Positions 45,649 through 56,140 are shown, counted from the first letter of the stretch. The stretch is 64,000 nucleotides of DNA from Micromonospora cremea (GCF_900143515.1 NZ_FSQT01000002.1:4713501-4777500), one strand, 5' to 3'. The notes: a model not told the origin generated them from the sequence alone. Numbers and translations are program-made.

Positions 45649-45842
45649 GCAATCTCACGATCACCACGGGTCTGGTGGACACGTACTCCACGCCGCAGCT
45701 GCTCGACATGCTCGTCGCCGGCCAGCTCGACCTCAGCCACCTGGTCACCCACCGGTTCGGGCTGGACGATTTCGCCGAGGCGTACGACGTCTTCGCCGAC
45801 CCGGCACGCACCGGCGCGCTCAAGGTGGTGCTGTCGCGATGA
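45649..45842 (+). pseudogene. Zinc-type alcohol dehydrogenase, C-terminal remnant
   Basis: NLTITTGLVDTYSTPQLLDM, then LSHLVTHRFGLDDFAEAYDV and a terminal TGALKVVLSR match the last 60-65 residues of zinc-dependent ADHs of the IdhP/tdh type. The catalytic and nucleotide-binding domains are absent. It is probably the 3' end of a gene removed by deletion. Confidence 0.75.
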
Positions 45843-45941
45843 GGATCCGCTGCCCGTCGGCGCCGGACCGGCACGCGCCGCGCTCACCCGTCATCGCCTT
45901 CTCGCTCGTTGAGGCCGTCGCTTGGACGTCGACCAGGACAA

Positions 45942-45972
45942 CGCCCCGGTCTCCGTAGGGAAGACCGGGGCG
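45942..45972 (-). terminator. 11-bp hairpin after 45997-46500
   Basis: CGCCCCGGTCT and AGACCGGGGCG pair perfectly across a 9-nt loop. It lies 25 bp past the stop of the minus-strand membrane protein gene. Confidence 0.7.
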
Positions 45973-45996
45973 GTCGGGGTGAGGGGGCGACAGCGG

Positions 45997-46500
45997 TCAG
46001 GCGACGGTGTCGGCCGGCTGCGGCGCGGGAGCGGCGAACGCCTCGCTGGGCGGGGTTCGGATGGCGTGAACCAGGCCCGCGAGAGAGAGCAACAGGAGCA
46101 GCGCGGCACCGAGGTACATGGCCGTTGCGGCCTGTCCGGCCTTGACTCCCATCTCGCTGAAGCCGTACGACGTGAGCAGCAAACCACGCAGCGTCTCGCC
46201 CTTGAATACGGTGTCCCGCTGGGCGTTGACCTCGGCGAGCTGCTTCTGCAGGTCGGCCAACGCCGGGTCGTTGGTCTGCTGCACCTTGGCGACCTGTTCG
46301 CGCAGCTGACTCTGCGGCTCACCCAGGTCGGCGTAGGTCTTCCCACCGGCCATGTTCTTCAGGTGCAACCCGATGTACTCGTTGGCGTAGCACTCGGCCT
46401 GCTTGCCGGTAGTGATCTTCTTTCCCGCGTTTTCGACCAGGCACTCGGCCTTCTTCTCCTCGTCGTCGAGCCGGTCGGCCGGGGTGAGAGGGTCACAGCC
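45997..46500 (-). pseudogene. Membrane protein, N-terminus lost
   Basis: From about 46500: DPLTPADRLDDEEKKAECLV, YANEYIGLHLKNMAGGKTYA, a coiled-coil-like stretch LREQVAKVQQTNDPALADLQ, MGVKAGQAATAMYLGAALLL (transmembrane helix) and a Pro/Ala tail. Expected first helix and signal are missing; the sequence changes character and G+C near 46505. I do not recognise the family. It ends before the hairpin at 45942-45972. Confidence 0.55.
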
Positions 46501-46765
46501 GAATATTGATTCACATCGTAAGATCGCCGCCAGGCGCACGGCAGTGCCGAATGCCCGTACCGGAAGGACTTTGGCCCCGTACGCCCACGTGTTCTGGCGC
46601 GGCAGGTGCCGGTGCGGGCCGGCGCCCCGGGAAGCGGTGGCAAACGCGGACGCGTCTGCGTGCCGACGGGACCTTGGACTCTGTATCTTGCGATCGATGC
46701 CGCGAACCATGAGGCCGGGGAACGCCGATCCGTGTCGATCGATGGCACGGCGATTGGAGGACGCG

Positions 46766-47260
46766 ATGGGTAGCTGGCCCTTATCGGACAACGGCCTTCG
46801 CAGGATGTACGCGGGAGGGCGCGCCAACGCCACCGCTCGCCGCCTCGCTCGGGTATGGGTGGCCGTGCTCGGTGCCGGCCTTTCCTCCCGGCGTTGGGTG
46901 ACGCTCGAGGTTGTCGGACGCCACACTGGACGACGCACTCGGTTCCCGCTGGGAATGGCCGACTGGCAGGGCGAGTGATACCTGGTGTCCATGCTGGGCG
47001 AACACTGTAACTGGGTCCGCAACGTACGGGCGGCAGGCGGCCGGGCCACCATTCGGCACGGACGGGCTCGGGCCTGCCGCCTTGTCGAGGTACCCGTCGG
47101 CGAGCGCGCGCCGATCCTCAAGCGGTATCTACAGAAAGTGCCCGGCGCGCGGCCGCATTTTCCCGTCGATCGGCACGCACCCCTGGCCGAGTTCGAGGCG
47201 ATCGCCGTGCAGTATCCCGCCTTCCGCGTCGAGCACGCCAAGGCTGGCGGTTACCTGTGA
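46766..47260 (+). pseudogene. DDN-type (F420-dependent) nitroreductase with in-frame TGA
   Basis: ATG 46766 follows GGAGG. MGSWPLSDNGLRRMYAGGRA, LVGRHTGRRTRFPL-like residues and MADWQGE precede TGA 46976-46978; the same frame continues YLVSMLGEHCNWVRNVRAAG, then PVGERAPILKRYLQKVPGAR and HAPLAEFEAI. Both halves belong to the DUF385 deazaflavin-dependent nitroreductase family (GxxTGRxRxxPL; WVxNxxAAG). TGG in place of TGA would restore Trp in this conserved strand. Probably one mutation or one base error. Confidence 0.8.
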
Positions 47261-47354
47261 CCCTGCTCGCCGCCGAGATCGCGCCGCTGGGACGTTCGGT
47301 AGCGGCGAAAACCCGCCTGATACTGCAACGGCGACTGTGGATACCGCGTAGTAC

Positions 47355-47717
47355 CTGGTCTCTGTCATCGCGGCGGCAGCCGCAGATGCGTCGGCGGCGG
47401 AGTTGGATCGGTTACATGCGTGGATCGCTGGGCGGTTCCGGCGGGTGAGCCGCGCCCTCGGGTTCGCCAGTACCTGTGTGGGCTGGCCGCTGGTCTGCAG
47501 CGCAAGAACGGCTGGACCCTCGCGGAGCGGGCGGTGAGGTGTCACCGGATGGCATGCAGCGGTTGCTGCGCTCTCCGATTGGGACATCGGGGCAGTCCGC
47601 GATGACGTGCGGGACTACCCGCTCGAACACCTCGGCGATCCGGCGGTTGTACCTGCCTGCGGCATGGACCGACGATCGTGAACGCTGCCGCGCTCTGGGC
47701 ATCGGCAACGAGGTGGA
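47355..47717 (+). pseudogene. IS701-family transposase, N-terminal part with internal deletion
   Basis: Reads VIAAAAADASAAELDRLHAW, VRQYLCGLAAGLQRKNGWTL and MQRLL across several frames, then jumps to RRLYLPAAWTDDRERCRALG, which in an intact copy lies much further on. Frameshifts and the internal deletion leave it inactive. The right end abuts an integrase fragment at about 47720. Confidence 0.7.
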
Positions 47718-47734
47718 TTCGCAGCCAAGCCGCA

Positions 47735-48105
47735 GATCGCGGTACCGCACCGTTGGTAATCATTCGGATCGGAATGTGGCCGAGGGGCGGCGCCACCCGC
47801 TTACGCCAACCGGCAAGGTGCGGGTCTAACGTCTTCCGCTCCAGGCCGCGCAGCGCCAGCGTCATCAGGCTCTCGCCGTACTCGGCCAGTCGGTTTGTCG
47901 CGGCCACCGGGTCGACGCCTCCTTGCGCCGCGCTGACCATTGCGTCGATCCACGCTTGCGCCTCTTCCGGTGTCGCCACCGATGTTGACTTGGACGGGCG
48001 GCGCTTGGTTGTCGGGTCGACCCACCGAACTCGCGCCCGGTGGGGACGGTCCCGGCCGGCTCGCACCTCCATATCGGAGGCAATCGGTACGCCGATCGGT
48101 GGCTT
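47735..48105 (-). pseudogene. Tyrosine integrase, N-terminal fragment
   Basis: Minus strand from about 48105: PIGVPIASDMEVRAGRDRPH, RARVRWVDPTTKRRPSKSTS, EEAQAWIDAMVSAAQGGVDP and RGLERKTLDPHLAGWRKRVA. This is the AP2-like arm-binding and core-binding part of a phage-type integrase. The catalytic domain is gone at about 47735. No att site is visible beside it. Confidence 0.65.
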
Positions 48106-48263
48106 GGTCGGCCGACGGTCGGCCCGCAGCGTTGACTACCGGGCCGCGCAATGGGGCGCGCCGTGGCTGTCTGCTCTGCGCAGCCGTCGAGCGGGCCGCC
48201 TCGATTCGTTGTGGGCCATCAAAAAAAAGGGCACCCTCTATTTTGAGGCCCATGGATGAATGA

Positions 48264-48323
48264 GGTGACCCCTGAAAACGTCGATGGGAGCCATGAAGGT
48301 GACCCCCTTGAAAAGTATCGATG
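48264..48323 (+). repeat. Tandem terminal-like repeats (IS21-type end)
   Basis: GGTGACCCCTGAAAACGTCG (from 48264) and GGTGACCCCCTTGAAAAGTA (from 48298), both followed by a CGATG, are imperfect direct repeats 34 bp apart. Iterated TGACCCC(T)TGAAAA strings occur at IS21-family ends. No istA/istB genes remain. The flanking 48106-48508 holds no other recognisable gene. Confidence 0.4.
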
Positions 48324-48508
48324 TTCGTGCTCGCCGCGCTCGTCATCCTCCACTTCGAACACGATCGCACCGCACCACCTGGTCACGCAGCGCCACGAAC
48401 CGTTGCTCGGAAAGGTTCATTGACAAGCTGGGAACCGCCTGAAAGGGTCTCGCGTACAACGAAATTCATCCGATGTTTTTGGTCTGACCATTCAGGGAGA
48501 TCACGGTG

Positions 48509-51439
48509 ATGCGGAAGAAACCTCTTGCACTGACACTTGGCATGTCATTGCTCCTGTCCATGGGTGTACCGGCTAACGCGTCCGCGACCAGCGTCGGCGA
48601 GGAGCGCTTCCAGCCGAGCGCCACCTACGATCTGTCGGTGACCGACGCCGAGCGCGACGCGATCCACGCGGAAGTCGAGGCGTTGGCTGGACGCGTCAAC
48701 AGCGCGCGTGCGGGGGACGGCACCTACGACCCGCTCAGTCTGATCGGGGCGATGCTGGACGGGTCGAGCTACGACTCCATCTCCCGAGGCGGCACGGCCG
48801 CGACGGCGTACCCCTTCCCGGTCAGCAACACCGAAGCCAACCAGAACGAGTACGACCGCAAGGTCGCCAAGCTCGCCTGGGTGGTCAAGCTGGCCACCGA
48901 CCTGGGTTTCCCGGTGGTCGTCCAACGCCAGCCCGACAAGTACGTCTACGCAGAGATCGGTGACCCGGACGCCCCGGAGATGGTCATGGCGTTGAGCCAC
49001 CTCGATTCGCCGACGGCTTCCGTTTCGCCAGCCCAGCTGGCGCGCTGGCGGGACGCCGATGGCAACCTCGGCACTCCTGGTGCGTACCACTCGCCCTATG
49101 TCCAGGACGGCTGGGTCTACGGGGCGGGCCTGCAGGACGACAGCGGCCCGACGCTGGCGACGCTGCTCGCGGCCAAGGCGCTGCTCGAGGCGGGGTTGCC
49201 CCTCGACCGACGCATCCGCATCGTCATGGGAATCTACGAAGACGGCGGTCCCGGCACGCCCTCGACGACGAACACCGCCACCTTCCAGTCCATCCCGTAC
49301 AACTCGAACCCGAGCTTCTACGACAACTGGGCCTACAAGAACCTCAACCGGGAGGAGACCCCGATCGCGGGCTACACCTCCGACTCGCGGTTCCCGGTCA
49401 TCGTCGGCAACTCCGGATCGGTGACCCCGTCGGTGTCGATGAGCTTGTCCGCAGACAGCACCAAGGCCTTCCGGCTGACGGATGCCACAGCCGGCGTCAC
49501 CCGGCGCGAAGGCGACCCGACGCTCAAGGACATCGCCTACGGCAGCACCACGCAGATCGCCTCGCGGGCCATTTTCACCCTCGACGTGGCGGGGGCCGGC
49601 TCCGCCGAGCGCGACCGATTCGTGTCGGCGATCACCGCTGCCGCGACCACGAAGGGTTGGCTCCCGGCTGCTCCCCGCACCACGCCCAAGGTGCAGACCA
49701 CGATCACCGGCGACTCGCTCACGCTGGAGATCAACACCGATGTGGCGATGGAGATGCCGACCCCGCAGTACGGCAAGAATGCCATCGTGTGGGGAATGTT
49801 CCTCCTCTCCAAGGGACTCGGCGCATTGGGAACCACGGCCGCCGACATGCAATTGAAGAAAGCCGCCGACGGCATCGCCGACCTGTTCTTCCGCGACGGT
49901 GTCGAAGGCGAAGCCTATATCGGCAAGTACATGGGCATCCCGGCGAGCCTGTTGCGCAACCCAAGCAACGGCACACCGAACCTGACCTTTGCCCTCATGG
50001 GAGGCATCAACTCAGAGACCCCGACGAGCTTTTACACGGACGCCTCCGGCAGCCTCAGCATGCCGATGTATGTGCGCAGCATGCACGTCACCGCGGCTGA
50101 CTCCGGCCAGGCAACGGCGGCGGTCACGGCCGCCTTCCAGGCGAAGGGGTTCACCATCGGCAACCTCGGCTCGCCCGTCGGCGCCGGGTTGTATGTCACT
50201 CACGACAACCCACTGACGGCCCTTCAGTTCGGGAGCTACCAAGCCTCGATCAACCGCAATCCGGAGGAGTTTGCGGATCCATATTCCCTCAGGGACGTGG
50301 TCTCTCCGCAGGGCACGACCGGTGGCACCCTGGCCAGCAGCTTCCGCAATAAGATGACCGCCTTCGGCGCCGTCATCCCGGGTAACGAGCGCTGGTGGCA
50401 CACGGCCAACGAGCGGATGAAGGTCGACTCGGCAGTGCAGATGACCAAGATCATGGCCGATGGCATGCTGGAGATGGCCCGGTACTCCGGGCCCGCCGGT
50501 GCCAAGTTCATGTCGGCAAGCATCCCGGGGCTGAACGCCGACCGGGCGGACCTCGACCTGCTCGACGTCACGATCGGAACCTACAAGGACGCGTCGGCCG
50601 CTGTCGGCACGAGCCAGTTGGGCACCCAGGCCCTGCTCGGCGCTACCTCGTTCAACATCCCGATGTGGAACGGGCGCGGCAACTCGGCCCCGACGGCGTC
50701 GGCTTTCGCACTGGGGCACGCCCCGGGAGGGGTCTACCTGCCCCTGACCGACACGGAGTACCTGAACAACACGTACGTGGCGCCGATGCGTCTGGAGTTC
50801 AAGGTGGAGCGCCCCGACCACATGTCGGACGCGGCTTGGGCGAAGTTCGTCGCCGGCGGCTACGGCGACTTCCAGTTCAATATCCTCGTCGGCGACGCGG
50901 TTGTGCCGCTGGCCGTTCCTGCGGGGCAGAGTGCGGACAAGTTCTTTTCCTCGCGCATCTCGGCCAACAACCCCGACGCCATCTACCTGTCGGTCAACCT
51001 CGCGATCACCGATGCCCCGTACACCGGGGTGCAGGCCACCCTCGCGGATTCCAAGACGGACCTGTACACGGTCAATCCGACGTACTTGGCTTCAAACCCT
51101 GATCCGTTCCCCGGGCGCGGGGCCATCGAACAGCGGGGCTTCTTCGTGTTCGGTGATGGGCAGAAGAACGCGGAGTTCTCTTCACCCGACGCGGTCTACG
51201 TGACAGTCGCCAACGCGGTCATCGATGCGAAGCCGTCGGCGGTGGTGAAGAAGTTGAAGGGCAACAAGAACGAGTTGACCATCACGGTGAAGCAGACCCA
51301 CATCGACGGCAGCGAGTCTCCTGTGACGGCCACGTTCACCATCGACAACAACGCTGCTGGCACTTACACCGTCGGCGATTACAAGGTGTACGTCGAAACC
51401 AAGGGCAACACCCAGGTGCGGTCCATCTCCATCGTGTGA
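48509..51439 (+). CDS. Large secreted M20-family dipeptidase-like protein
   Basis: 976 residues from ATG 48509 (GTG 48506 also possible; AGGGAG upstream). Signal peptide KKPLALTLGMSLLLSMG with cleavage near ANASA. The M20 fold starts after about 90 residues: MALSHLDSP (metal His near 165), YGAGLQDDSGPTLATLLAAK (bridging Asp near 211), MGIYEDGGPG (Glu; usual EE is ED). A large substrate-lid region and a C-terminal beta part follow, far longer than PepV-type dipeptidases (about 470). Related long forms occur mainly in Firmicutes and some actinomycetes. Intact and alone; probably an extracellular peptidase. Confidence 0.8.
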   Translation: MRKKPLALTLGMSLLLSMGVPANASATSVGEERFQPSATYDLSVTDAERDAIHAEVEALAGRVNSARAGDGTYDPLSLIGAMLDGSSYDSISRGGTAATAYPFPVSNTEANQNEYDRKVAKLAWVVKLATDLGFPVVVQRQPDKYVYAEIGDPDAPEMVMALSHLDSPTASVSPAQLARWRDADGNLGTPGAYHSPYVQDGWVYGAGLQDDSGPTLATLLAAKALLEAGLPLDRRIRIVMGIYEDGGPGTPSTTNTATFQSIPYNSNPSFYDNWAYKNLNREETPIAGYTSDSRFPVIVGNSGSVTPSVSMSLSADSTKAFRLTDATAGVTRREGDPTLKDIAYGSTTQIASRAIFTLDVAGAGSAERDRFVSAITAAATTKGWLPAAPRTTPKVQTTITGDSLTLEINTDVAMEMPTPQYGKNAIVWGMFLLSKGLGALGTTAADMQLKKAADGIADLFFRDGVEGEAYIGKYMGIPASLLRNPSNGTPNLTFALMGGINSETPTSFYTDASGSLSMPMYVRSMHVTAADSGQATAAVTAAFQAKGFTIGNLGSPVGAGLYVTHDNPLTALQFGSYQASINRNPEEFADPYSLRDVVSPQGTTGGTLASSFRNKMTAFGAVIPGNERWWHTANERMKVDSAVQMTKIMADGMLEMARYSGPAGAKFMSASIPGLNADRADLDLLDVTIGTYKDASAAVGTSQLGTQALLGATSFNIPMWNGRGNSAPTASAFALGHAPGGVYLPLTDTEYLNNTYVAPMRLEFKVERPDHMSDAAWAKFVAGGYGDFQFNILVGDAVVPLAVPAGQSADKFFSSRISANNPDAIYLSVNLAITDAPYTGVQATLADSKTDLYTVNPTYLASNPDPFPGRGAIEQRGFFVFGDGQKNAEFSSPDAVYVTVANAVIDAKPSAVVKKLKGNKNELTITVKQTHIDGSESPVTATFTIDNNAAGTYTVGDYKVYVETKGNTQVRSISIV

Positions 51440-51628
51440 CAAGTGTGATCCGGAAGTTCAGCGCGCGCACGAGAGGGCATGCGCGGTGCAGGGCCCCGGC
51501 AAAGTTGTGAGGGTGCCCGGCTGATGTGGTTGGTGTAGTCGCTCCCGTGCTGGCGGTAGCAGAGCGGGCATGACCGGTTCAGATGATCATCGAGGTTCCT
51601 ACGCCTTATTGATCGTCCGAAGTGAGTC

Positions 51629-52150
51629 ATGCCCGCGCTGCCATCATCGCTGATCTCGTCCTTGTCCGACGCACCGGCTGTCACCGTGCCCGAGGCCGCT
51701 GCCGGGCTGCCCGCGGCGTTGGCGGGTCTGCCGGATCCCCCGCCCGCCGCGAGGTACGGCACCGGCTGACGGTCGTCGTCGCTGATTGCCGTGTGTGCCG
51801 TGGTGGCCGGCTACCGCTCGTACGCCGCGATCGCCGAGTGGATCGCTGACGTGCCGGCCGCGACCGCTCTCGCGTTGGACATCACCCCGGACCGGCGCCC
51901 CTCCGAGGCGATGATCCGCCGGTGGTTGCAGCCTCTGGACTTGGATCTGCTCACCGCCGCCATCAGCAGCTGGCTCTCCATCACGACCGTGGCGACAGCG
52001 GCCCAGCGGCGGGCGATCGCCGTGGACGGCAAGACGCTACGCAGCTCCCGTACCACCAAACTTTGCGGCCCGGCACGTCCTCGACCGCCTGCGACCAGGC
52101 CACCGGAGTGGTCCTGGCCAGCACCGACGTGCTCGATAGCCTGGGCTGCT
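51629..52150 (+). pseudogene. ISAs1-family transposase, N-terminal remnant
   Basis: MPALPSSLISSLSDAPAVTV (ATG 51629), then after a frameshift AVCAVVAGYRSYAAIAEWIA, DITPDRRPSEAMIRRWLQPL and AIAVDGKTLRSSRT (first catalytic Asp). Further frames with ARHVLD and TGVVLASTDVLD follow before the sequence stops near 52150. Multiple shifts; inactive. Confidence 0.75.
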
Positions 52151-52279
52151 ATGAGGCGATTGCCAGACGTGGCATATTGCTGGCTCTTCACAGTTGAGGG
52201 TGTAGTCGCTGGTTGGATGGTGGCTGGCGCGTCGGTCCCGGTGTAGGTGTCGAGGTCTTCCGAGGATGGAGGTTCCTAC

Positions 52280-52930
52280 GCCGCCCATCTGGAAGACCTC
52301 GACGTGCCTGACGCTACCTTCGGCTGCCCTGACCTGACCACGTTCTGCCGCCTGGATGAGCCCGGCCTGGTCGTGGTCGGCCAGCGTCTGGAGCCCGATC
52401 GCGCGGTCCTGGCGTGCCGGGTCCTGGAGGCCGATGACGGCACCGAGGGCTGGTGCCGACGCTGCGGGTGTGCATGAAGACCCCGGGACACCGTCACGCG
52501 GGAGCTGGCGCACGAGCCGCTGGGCTGGCGACCGACCACCCTGCTGGTGACGATCCGCCGGTACCGGTGCACCGGGTGTGGGCGTGTGTGGCGCCAGGAC
52601 ACCAGCCGCGCGGCCGAGCCAAGGGGCAGGCTGTCGCGTCGTGGACTGGCCTGGGCGCTGGAGGCAATCGTGTGTCAGCACTTGAGCATCGCTCGAGTCG
52701 CCCAAGGGCTTGGCGTCGCGTGGAACACCGCAAACGACGCGGTCCTGGCCGAGGGCCGACGGGTGCTGATCAACGATCCCGGCCGGTTGAACGGTGTGAA
52801 GGTCATCGGGGTCGATGAGCACGTGTGGCGCCACATGGAGCACCTGCGCGGCTCCGCCCTCGGCTTCCGCAACCTCACCAACTACATCACCCGATCCCTA
52901 CTCGAGACAGGCGGATTCAGACCCCGACTA
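52280..52930 (+). pseudogene. Second ISL3-family transposase, deleted and frameshifted
   Basis: FGCPDLTTFCRLDEPGLVVV and VLACRVLEADDGTEGWCRRC, then in another frame LGWRPTTLLVTIRRYRCTGC, LNGVKVIGVDEHVWRHMEHL and abruptly NLTNYITRSLLETGGFRPRL, which belongs near the C-terminus. Most of the DDE core is deleted. It is unrelated at the level of sequence detail to the intact ISL3 at 39619. Confidence 0.75.
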
Positions 52931-53147
52931 CACCCTGCATTGGTGAAAGCCGCTCTTCCTTGGGGTCGGCCAAAGATACGACGGAAGCCGGCAACCAGTG
53001 ATCTTGAGTTGAACTTGCCGCAGGTGAGGTGCTGGGGCGGATCGGCGTCGGCTGCCTGACCAGGGACAGCGATGCGCAAATGCAGCCGGAGGTCCGATCT
53101 TGTGTCACCGTTCGCAGTGGACTTCTTCGCGTACCCGCTCGGATCGG

Positions 53148-53729
53148 TCAACGGCGCACCCGATAGCGCAGGCGAAGCACCCGGTTGCCTTGAATCACCA
53201 CGTCAGGATCCTCCAACAGGTGCTGCGCGTGGACCGACCCGAAGTAGCGCTTGCCGGACCCGAACACGACGGGTACGACGTCCATGCGCACCTCGTCGAC
53301 CAGGCCCGCGGCAAGCACCTGGCCACCGACGTCGCCAGCGGCGACCTCGACGATGCGGTCACCCGCAAGCTCCTGCGCCTTGGCCACGGCTGCCTCGACG
53401 CCGTCGACGAAGTGAAACGGCGCCTCGGGGTCCCAGCCCTCGGGCTTCGGCCGGTGCGTCACGACGACCACGTGGTCGACCCCGCCCGGAGGCTTTCCGT
53501 CCCAGCCGTCCGTCATGTCGAAGACGTCGCGGCCGACGATTGTCGCCCCGATCTGGTCCCAGTACGGCCGGGTGTAGTCGTAGGACGTCTGCGACACCTT
53601 CAACTCGCCGCTCTCGTCCAACGGCACGTCACCGCTGAGCAACCAGTCGAACAGCGGTCCGGGCTGGTCGTTCTCGTCCGCGATGAAGCCGTCTACTGAC
53701 ACCGAGCTGTACATGACTACTTTGCCCAT
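53148..53729 (-). CDS. Dihydrofolate reductase-family (RibD C-terminal-like) protein
   Basis: 193 residues from ATG 53729 (GAGGAGC upstream). Starts MGKVVMYSSVSVDGFIADEN, the DHFR-like nucleotide strand, then IGATIVGRDVFDMTDGWDGK, VVVTHRP and AGDVGGQVLAAGLVDEVRMD. Family members are NADPH-binding reductases of mostly unknown substrate. The neighbouring AraC-type regulator on the same strand (gap about 64 bp) may control it. Intact. Confidence 0.88.
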   Translation of the reverse strand: MGKVVMYSSVSVDGFIADENDQPGPLFDWLLSGDVPLDESGELKVSQTSYDYTRPYWDQIGATIVGRDVFDMTDGWDGKPPGGVDHVVVVTHRPKPEGWDPEAPFHFVDGVEAAVAKAQELAGDRIVEVAAGDVGGQVLAAGLVDEVRMDVVPVVFGSGKRYFGSVHAQHLLEDPDVVIQGNRVLRLRYRVRR

Positions 53730-53793
53730 GGCGCTCCTCTGCTTGGGGATGCCCTCAGGTTAGAGTTTCGTGGGCTGTCGCTCTTGTAAGGAA

Positions 53794-54639
53794 TCAATCG
53801 GTCGGCAGCGGCCAGCCGTCCATTACGTGGCCGGGATGTTCGCGCAGGAACCGCCGCCTGACTTCGACATATCGTGTCGGTGTGAGCCCGGTGAAGGCCC
53901 GGAACTCGTGGCCGAAGTGGGCCTGATCGAAGTAGCCTGCGCTACTGGCGAGGTCGGCCCAGTCGATCGGTTCGGCGGGGTTGATCGAGAACACGGTGGC
54001 GGCGAAGCGGTAGGTGCGGGCCAACCGCTTCGGCGTGACGCCGATGAGCTCCTTGAACCGCTGTGCCAGGTGAGTGCTGCTGACACCGGCTGAAACCCTC
54101 AGGTCGTCGATAGCCACCGCCCCGCTGGTCGCAGCGATGATGCGGCTCGTATGGCGGACCAGCCCCAGGCCGGCCGCGTCGCCTAGCCGTCGCTTTAGCT
54201 CCTCCTCGAGCAGCGTCAGCATCTCGTGAGGCCCCTCGGCCGTAGCCAGCCGGTCTCGCAGCTCAGCACTGGCGGGCCGGCCCCAAACCTGCTCCACCGT
54301 CACCGGTCGGTCACACAGCTCGGCCGCGGGCATCGGCAGGAACGGCGCCAGCCCCCACGGCTTGAAGTGCACGCCGACGGACCGGGTCCGGAGTGGGTAG
54401 CCGAACTCCAACGCGCGGGTGGGCGTGGTGACCACGCAGCCGTCGGCGTACTCGGCCGTCTCGACGTCGGTGCCGGCACGAATGAGGAACGGCGAACCGA
54501 GGTTGACGATGAGCAGCGCCGCCGGCATCGGTGGCAGCGTCAACCGGGCGTACGGCGGCACACCCTCCAAGTAGTAAAGGTCGTCGATCAGCCCGTCCAG
54601 CGGCGGTCGCGGCACTCTGGACACGTACTCCACGCCCAC
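53794..54639 (-). CDS. AraC-family transcriptional regulator
   Basis: 281 residues if GTG 54639 (VGVEYVSRVPRPPLDGLIDD) is the start; the frame is open further up but without similarity. N-terminal DUF6597-type sensor domain (LYYLEGVPPYARLTLPPMPA), then the two HTH motifs: VAIDDLRVSAGVSSTHLAQR with IGVTPKRLARTYRF, and WADLASSAGYFDQAHFGHEF with TGLTPTRYVEVRRR. Intact; upstream of the DHFR-like gene in the same direction. Confidence 0.88.
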   Translation of the reverse strand: MGVEYVSRVPRPPLDGLIDDLYYLEGVPPYARLTLPPMPAALLIVNLGSPFLIRAGTDVETAEYADGCVVTTPTRALEFGYPLRTRSVGVHFKPWGLAPFLPMPAAELCDRPVTVEQVWGRPASAELRDRLATAEGPHEMLTLLEEELKRRLGDAAGLGLVRHTSRIIAATSGAVAIDDLRVSAGVSSTHLAQRFKELIGVTPKRLARTYRFAATVFSINPAEPIDWADLASSAGYFDQAHFGHEFRAFTGLTPTRYVEVRRRFLREHPGHVMDGWPLPTD

Positions 54640-54849
54640 AGTATCGCCGACGCCCCGCCGGCATCGCGCGCCGAAATGGTCCAGCCGCGCTGCCGCCAGC
54701 ATCGAGCCGGCGCCGATCCCGGACGAGCGCCCGGCCGCGGACATTTGCGTGGGATACGCGTGCTGCGTGAGCGATGGAGGATTCTCGCCCCTCCAGCGTC
54801 GCCCCGCATCGGGGAGGCGCTAAACCACCCTCTGCTGCGTTACCGTGCC

Positions 54850-55262
54850 CTGCTACGCGGCCGCGGGCTGTTCGCCGCCAAAGTCGACCTCGTCCAGCGC
54901 GGGGTCGAACAAGTCCGGCGGGATGTGGAGGTCGTCGGTTGCGTAGGCGCCGAACCGGAGGATGTGGGAGGTCAGGTAGGGCGAGAGCTGGGCCAGATCC
55001 TCAGCGGTCACCTGCCACCCCTCGGCAACCAGCTGCCGGATGACCTCCATCATGTCGATCGCGATGTGGAACACGATCAGGTTGCACAGCAGCGAGTTCC
55101 ATTTGACCGACTTTCCTGCTCGGCCGGGTCGTTCTCGGCGATCACGCCCTGGTTGCCGAACCGGGGTCCAGGCGGAGAACCCGTTGTAGGCCTCGGCCTT
55201 GTTGGTAGCCGCGGTCACCCGTGCGCGCAGCCCCGAGTCGGCGAGGAACCGCAGCAGCGCCA
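54850..55262 (-). pseudogene. Tn3-family transposase, C-terminal remnant
   Basis: Minus strand: RARVTAATNKAEAYNGFSAW, KSVKWNSLLCNLIVFHIAID, VAEGWQVTAEDLAQLSPYLT and RFGAYATDDLHIPPDLFDPA. This is the end of a Tn3 transposase, with two compensating frameshifts around 55110-55170. It is cut at 55262 by the IS427-like copy. The Tn3 inverted repeat was not identified. Confidence 0.8.
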
Positions 55263-55263
55263 C

Positions 55264-56140
55264 GGACGTCTCGTAACCCCGGCGTCTGTCTGCTGAGGAC
55301 GATCATCGAGGATGTCTGGGTGCAGGTGATCACCGCGAGGCACCCGGAGTGGATCTTCCCGTTCACTGGACTGCAGCCCGCCCAGTTCCGCCGGCTGGTC
55401 CGCCTGGTCGCCGAGCGTGGCGGTGACGCGATCGCTGACGGCCGGCCGGCAGTGGGCTCTCGACCTCTCTGATCGGGTGCTGCTGGTCGCCGCGTACTGG
55501 CGCACGAACCTGACGATGCGGCAGATCGGCCCGTTGTTCGGGGTGTCGCACTCCGCCGGTCACCGGGTCATCGACACCCTCGGCCCGCTCCTCGCACTGG
55601 CCCCGGTTCGCCGGCGCCGGGTCGACCAGATCGCGATCGTCGACGGCACCCTCATCCCGACCCGGGACCACCGCCTGGCCGCCCCGAGCAAGAACTACCG
55701 CTACTCAACGAACCTGCAGGTCGCCATCGACGCCCACACCCGCCTCGTGGTGGCCCTCGGCGACCCACAACCCGGCAACCGCAACGACCATCGTCTACCG
55801 CACCAGCGGCATCGACCAGAAGCTGGCCGGACGGCCCGTCATGGCCGACGGCGCCTACCGCGGCAACCCAGAGGTGATCATCCCGTACCGCAAGCCAGCC
55901 GACGGCAGCGAGCTACCCGAGTGGAAGGCCGAACTGAACAGACAGCACCGCACCGTCCGAGCACAGGTGGAACACGCCCTGGCCAGGATGAAGTGCTTCA
56001 AGATCCTGCGCGACTACCGCCGCGCCGCCCACACATTGACCGACGCTGCTTCCGGCATCGCCCATCTCCACAACATCATCCTCGCCGGCTGAACCGCCAG
56101 CCCGGGCGGGGCAACACCTTCAGCGAGTTACGAGACGTCC
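55264..56140 (+). mobile_element. IS427-like element, full length but with frameshifted transposase
   Basis: Inverted repeats GGACGTCTCGTAAC (55264-55277) and its complement (56127-56140) bound 877 bp. Transposase pieces in three frames: VWVQVITARHPEWIFPFTGL; RQWALDLSDRVLLVAAYWRT through LQVAIDAHTRLVVALGDPQP; MADGAYRGNPEVIIPYRKPA through HLHNIILAG. Shifts near 55450 and 55790. This is the reference copy for the remnants at 3729 and 6285. No target duplication is found: left flank is Tn3, right flank is the HelD gene, so recombination has joined unrelated DNA here. Confidence 0.85.
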
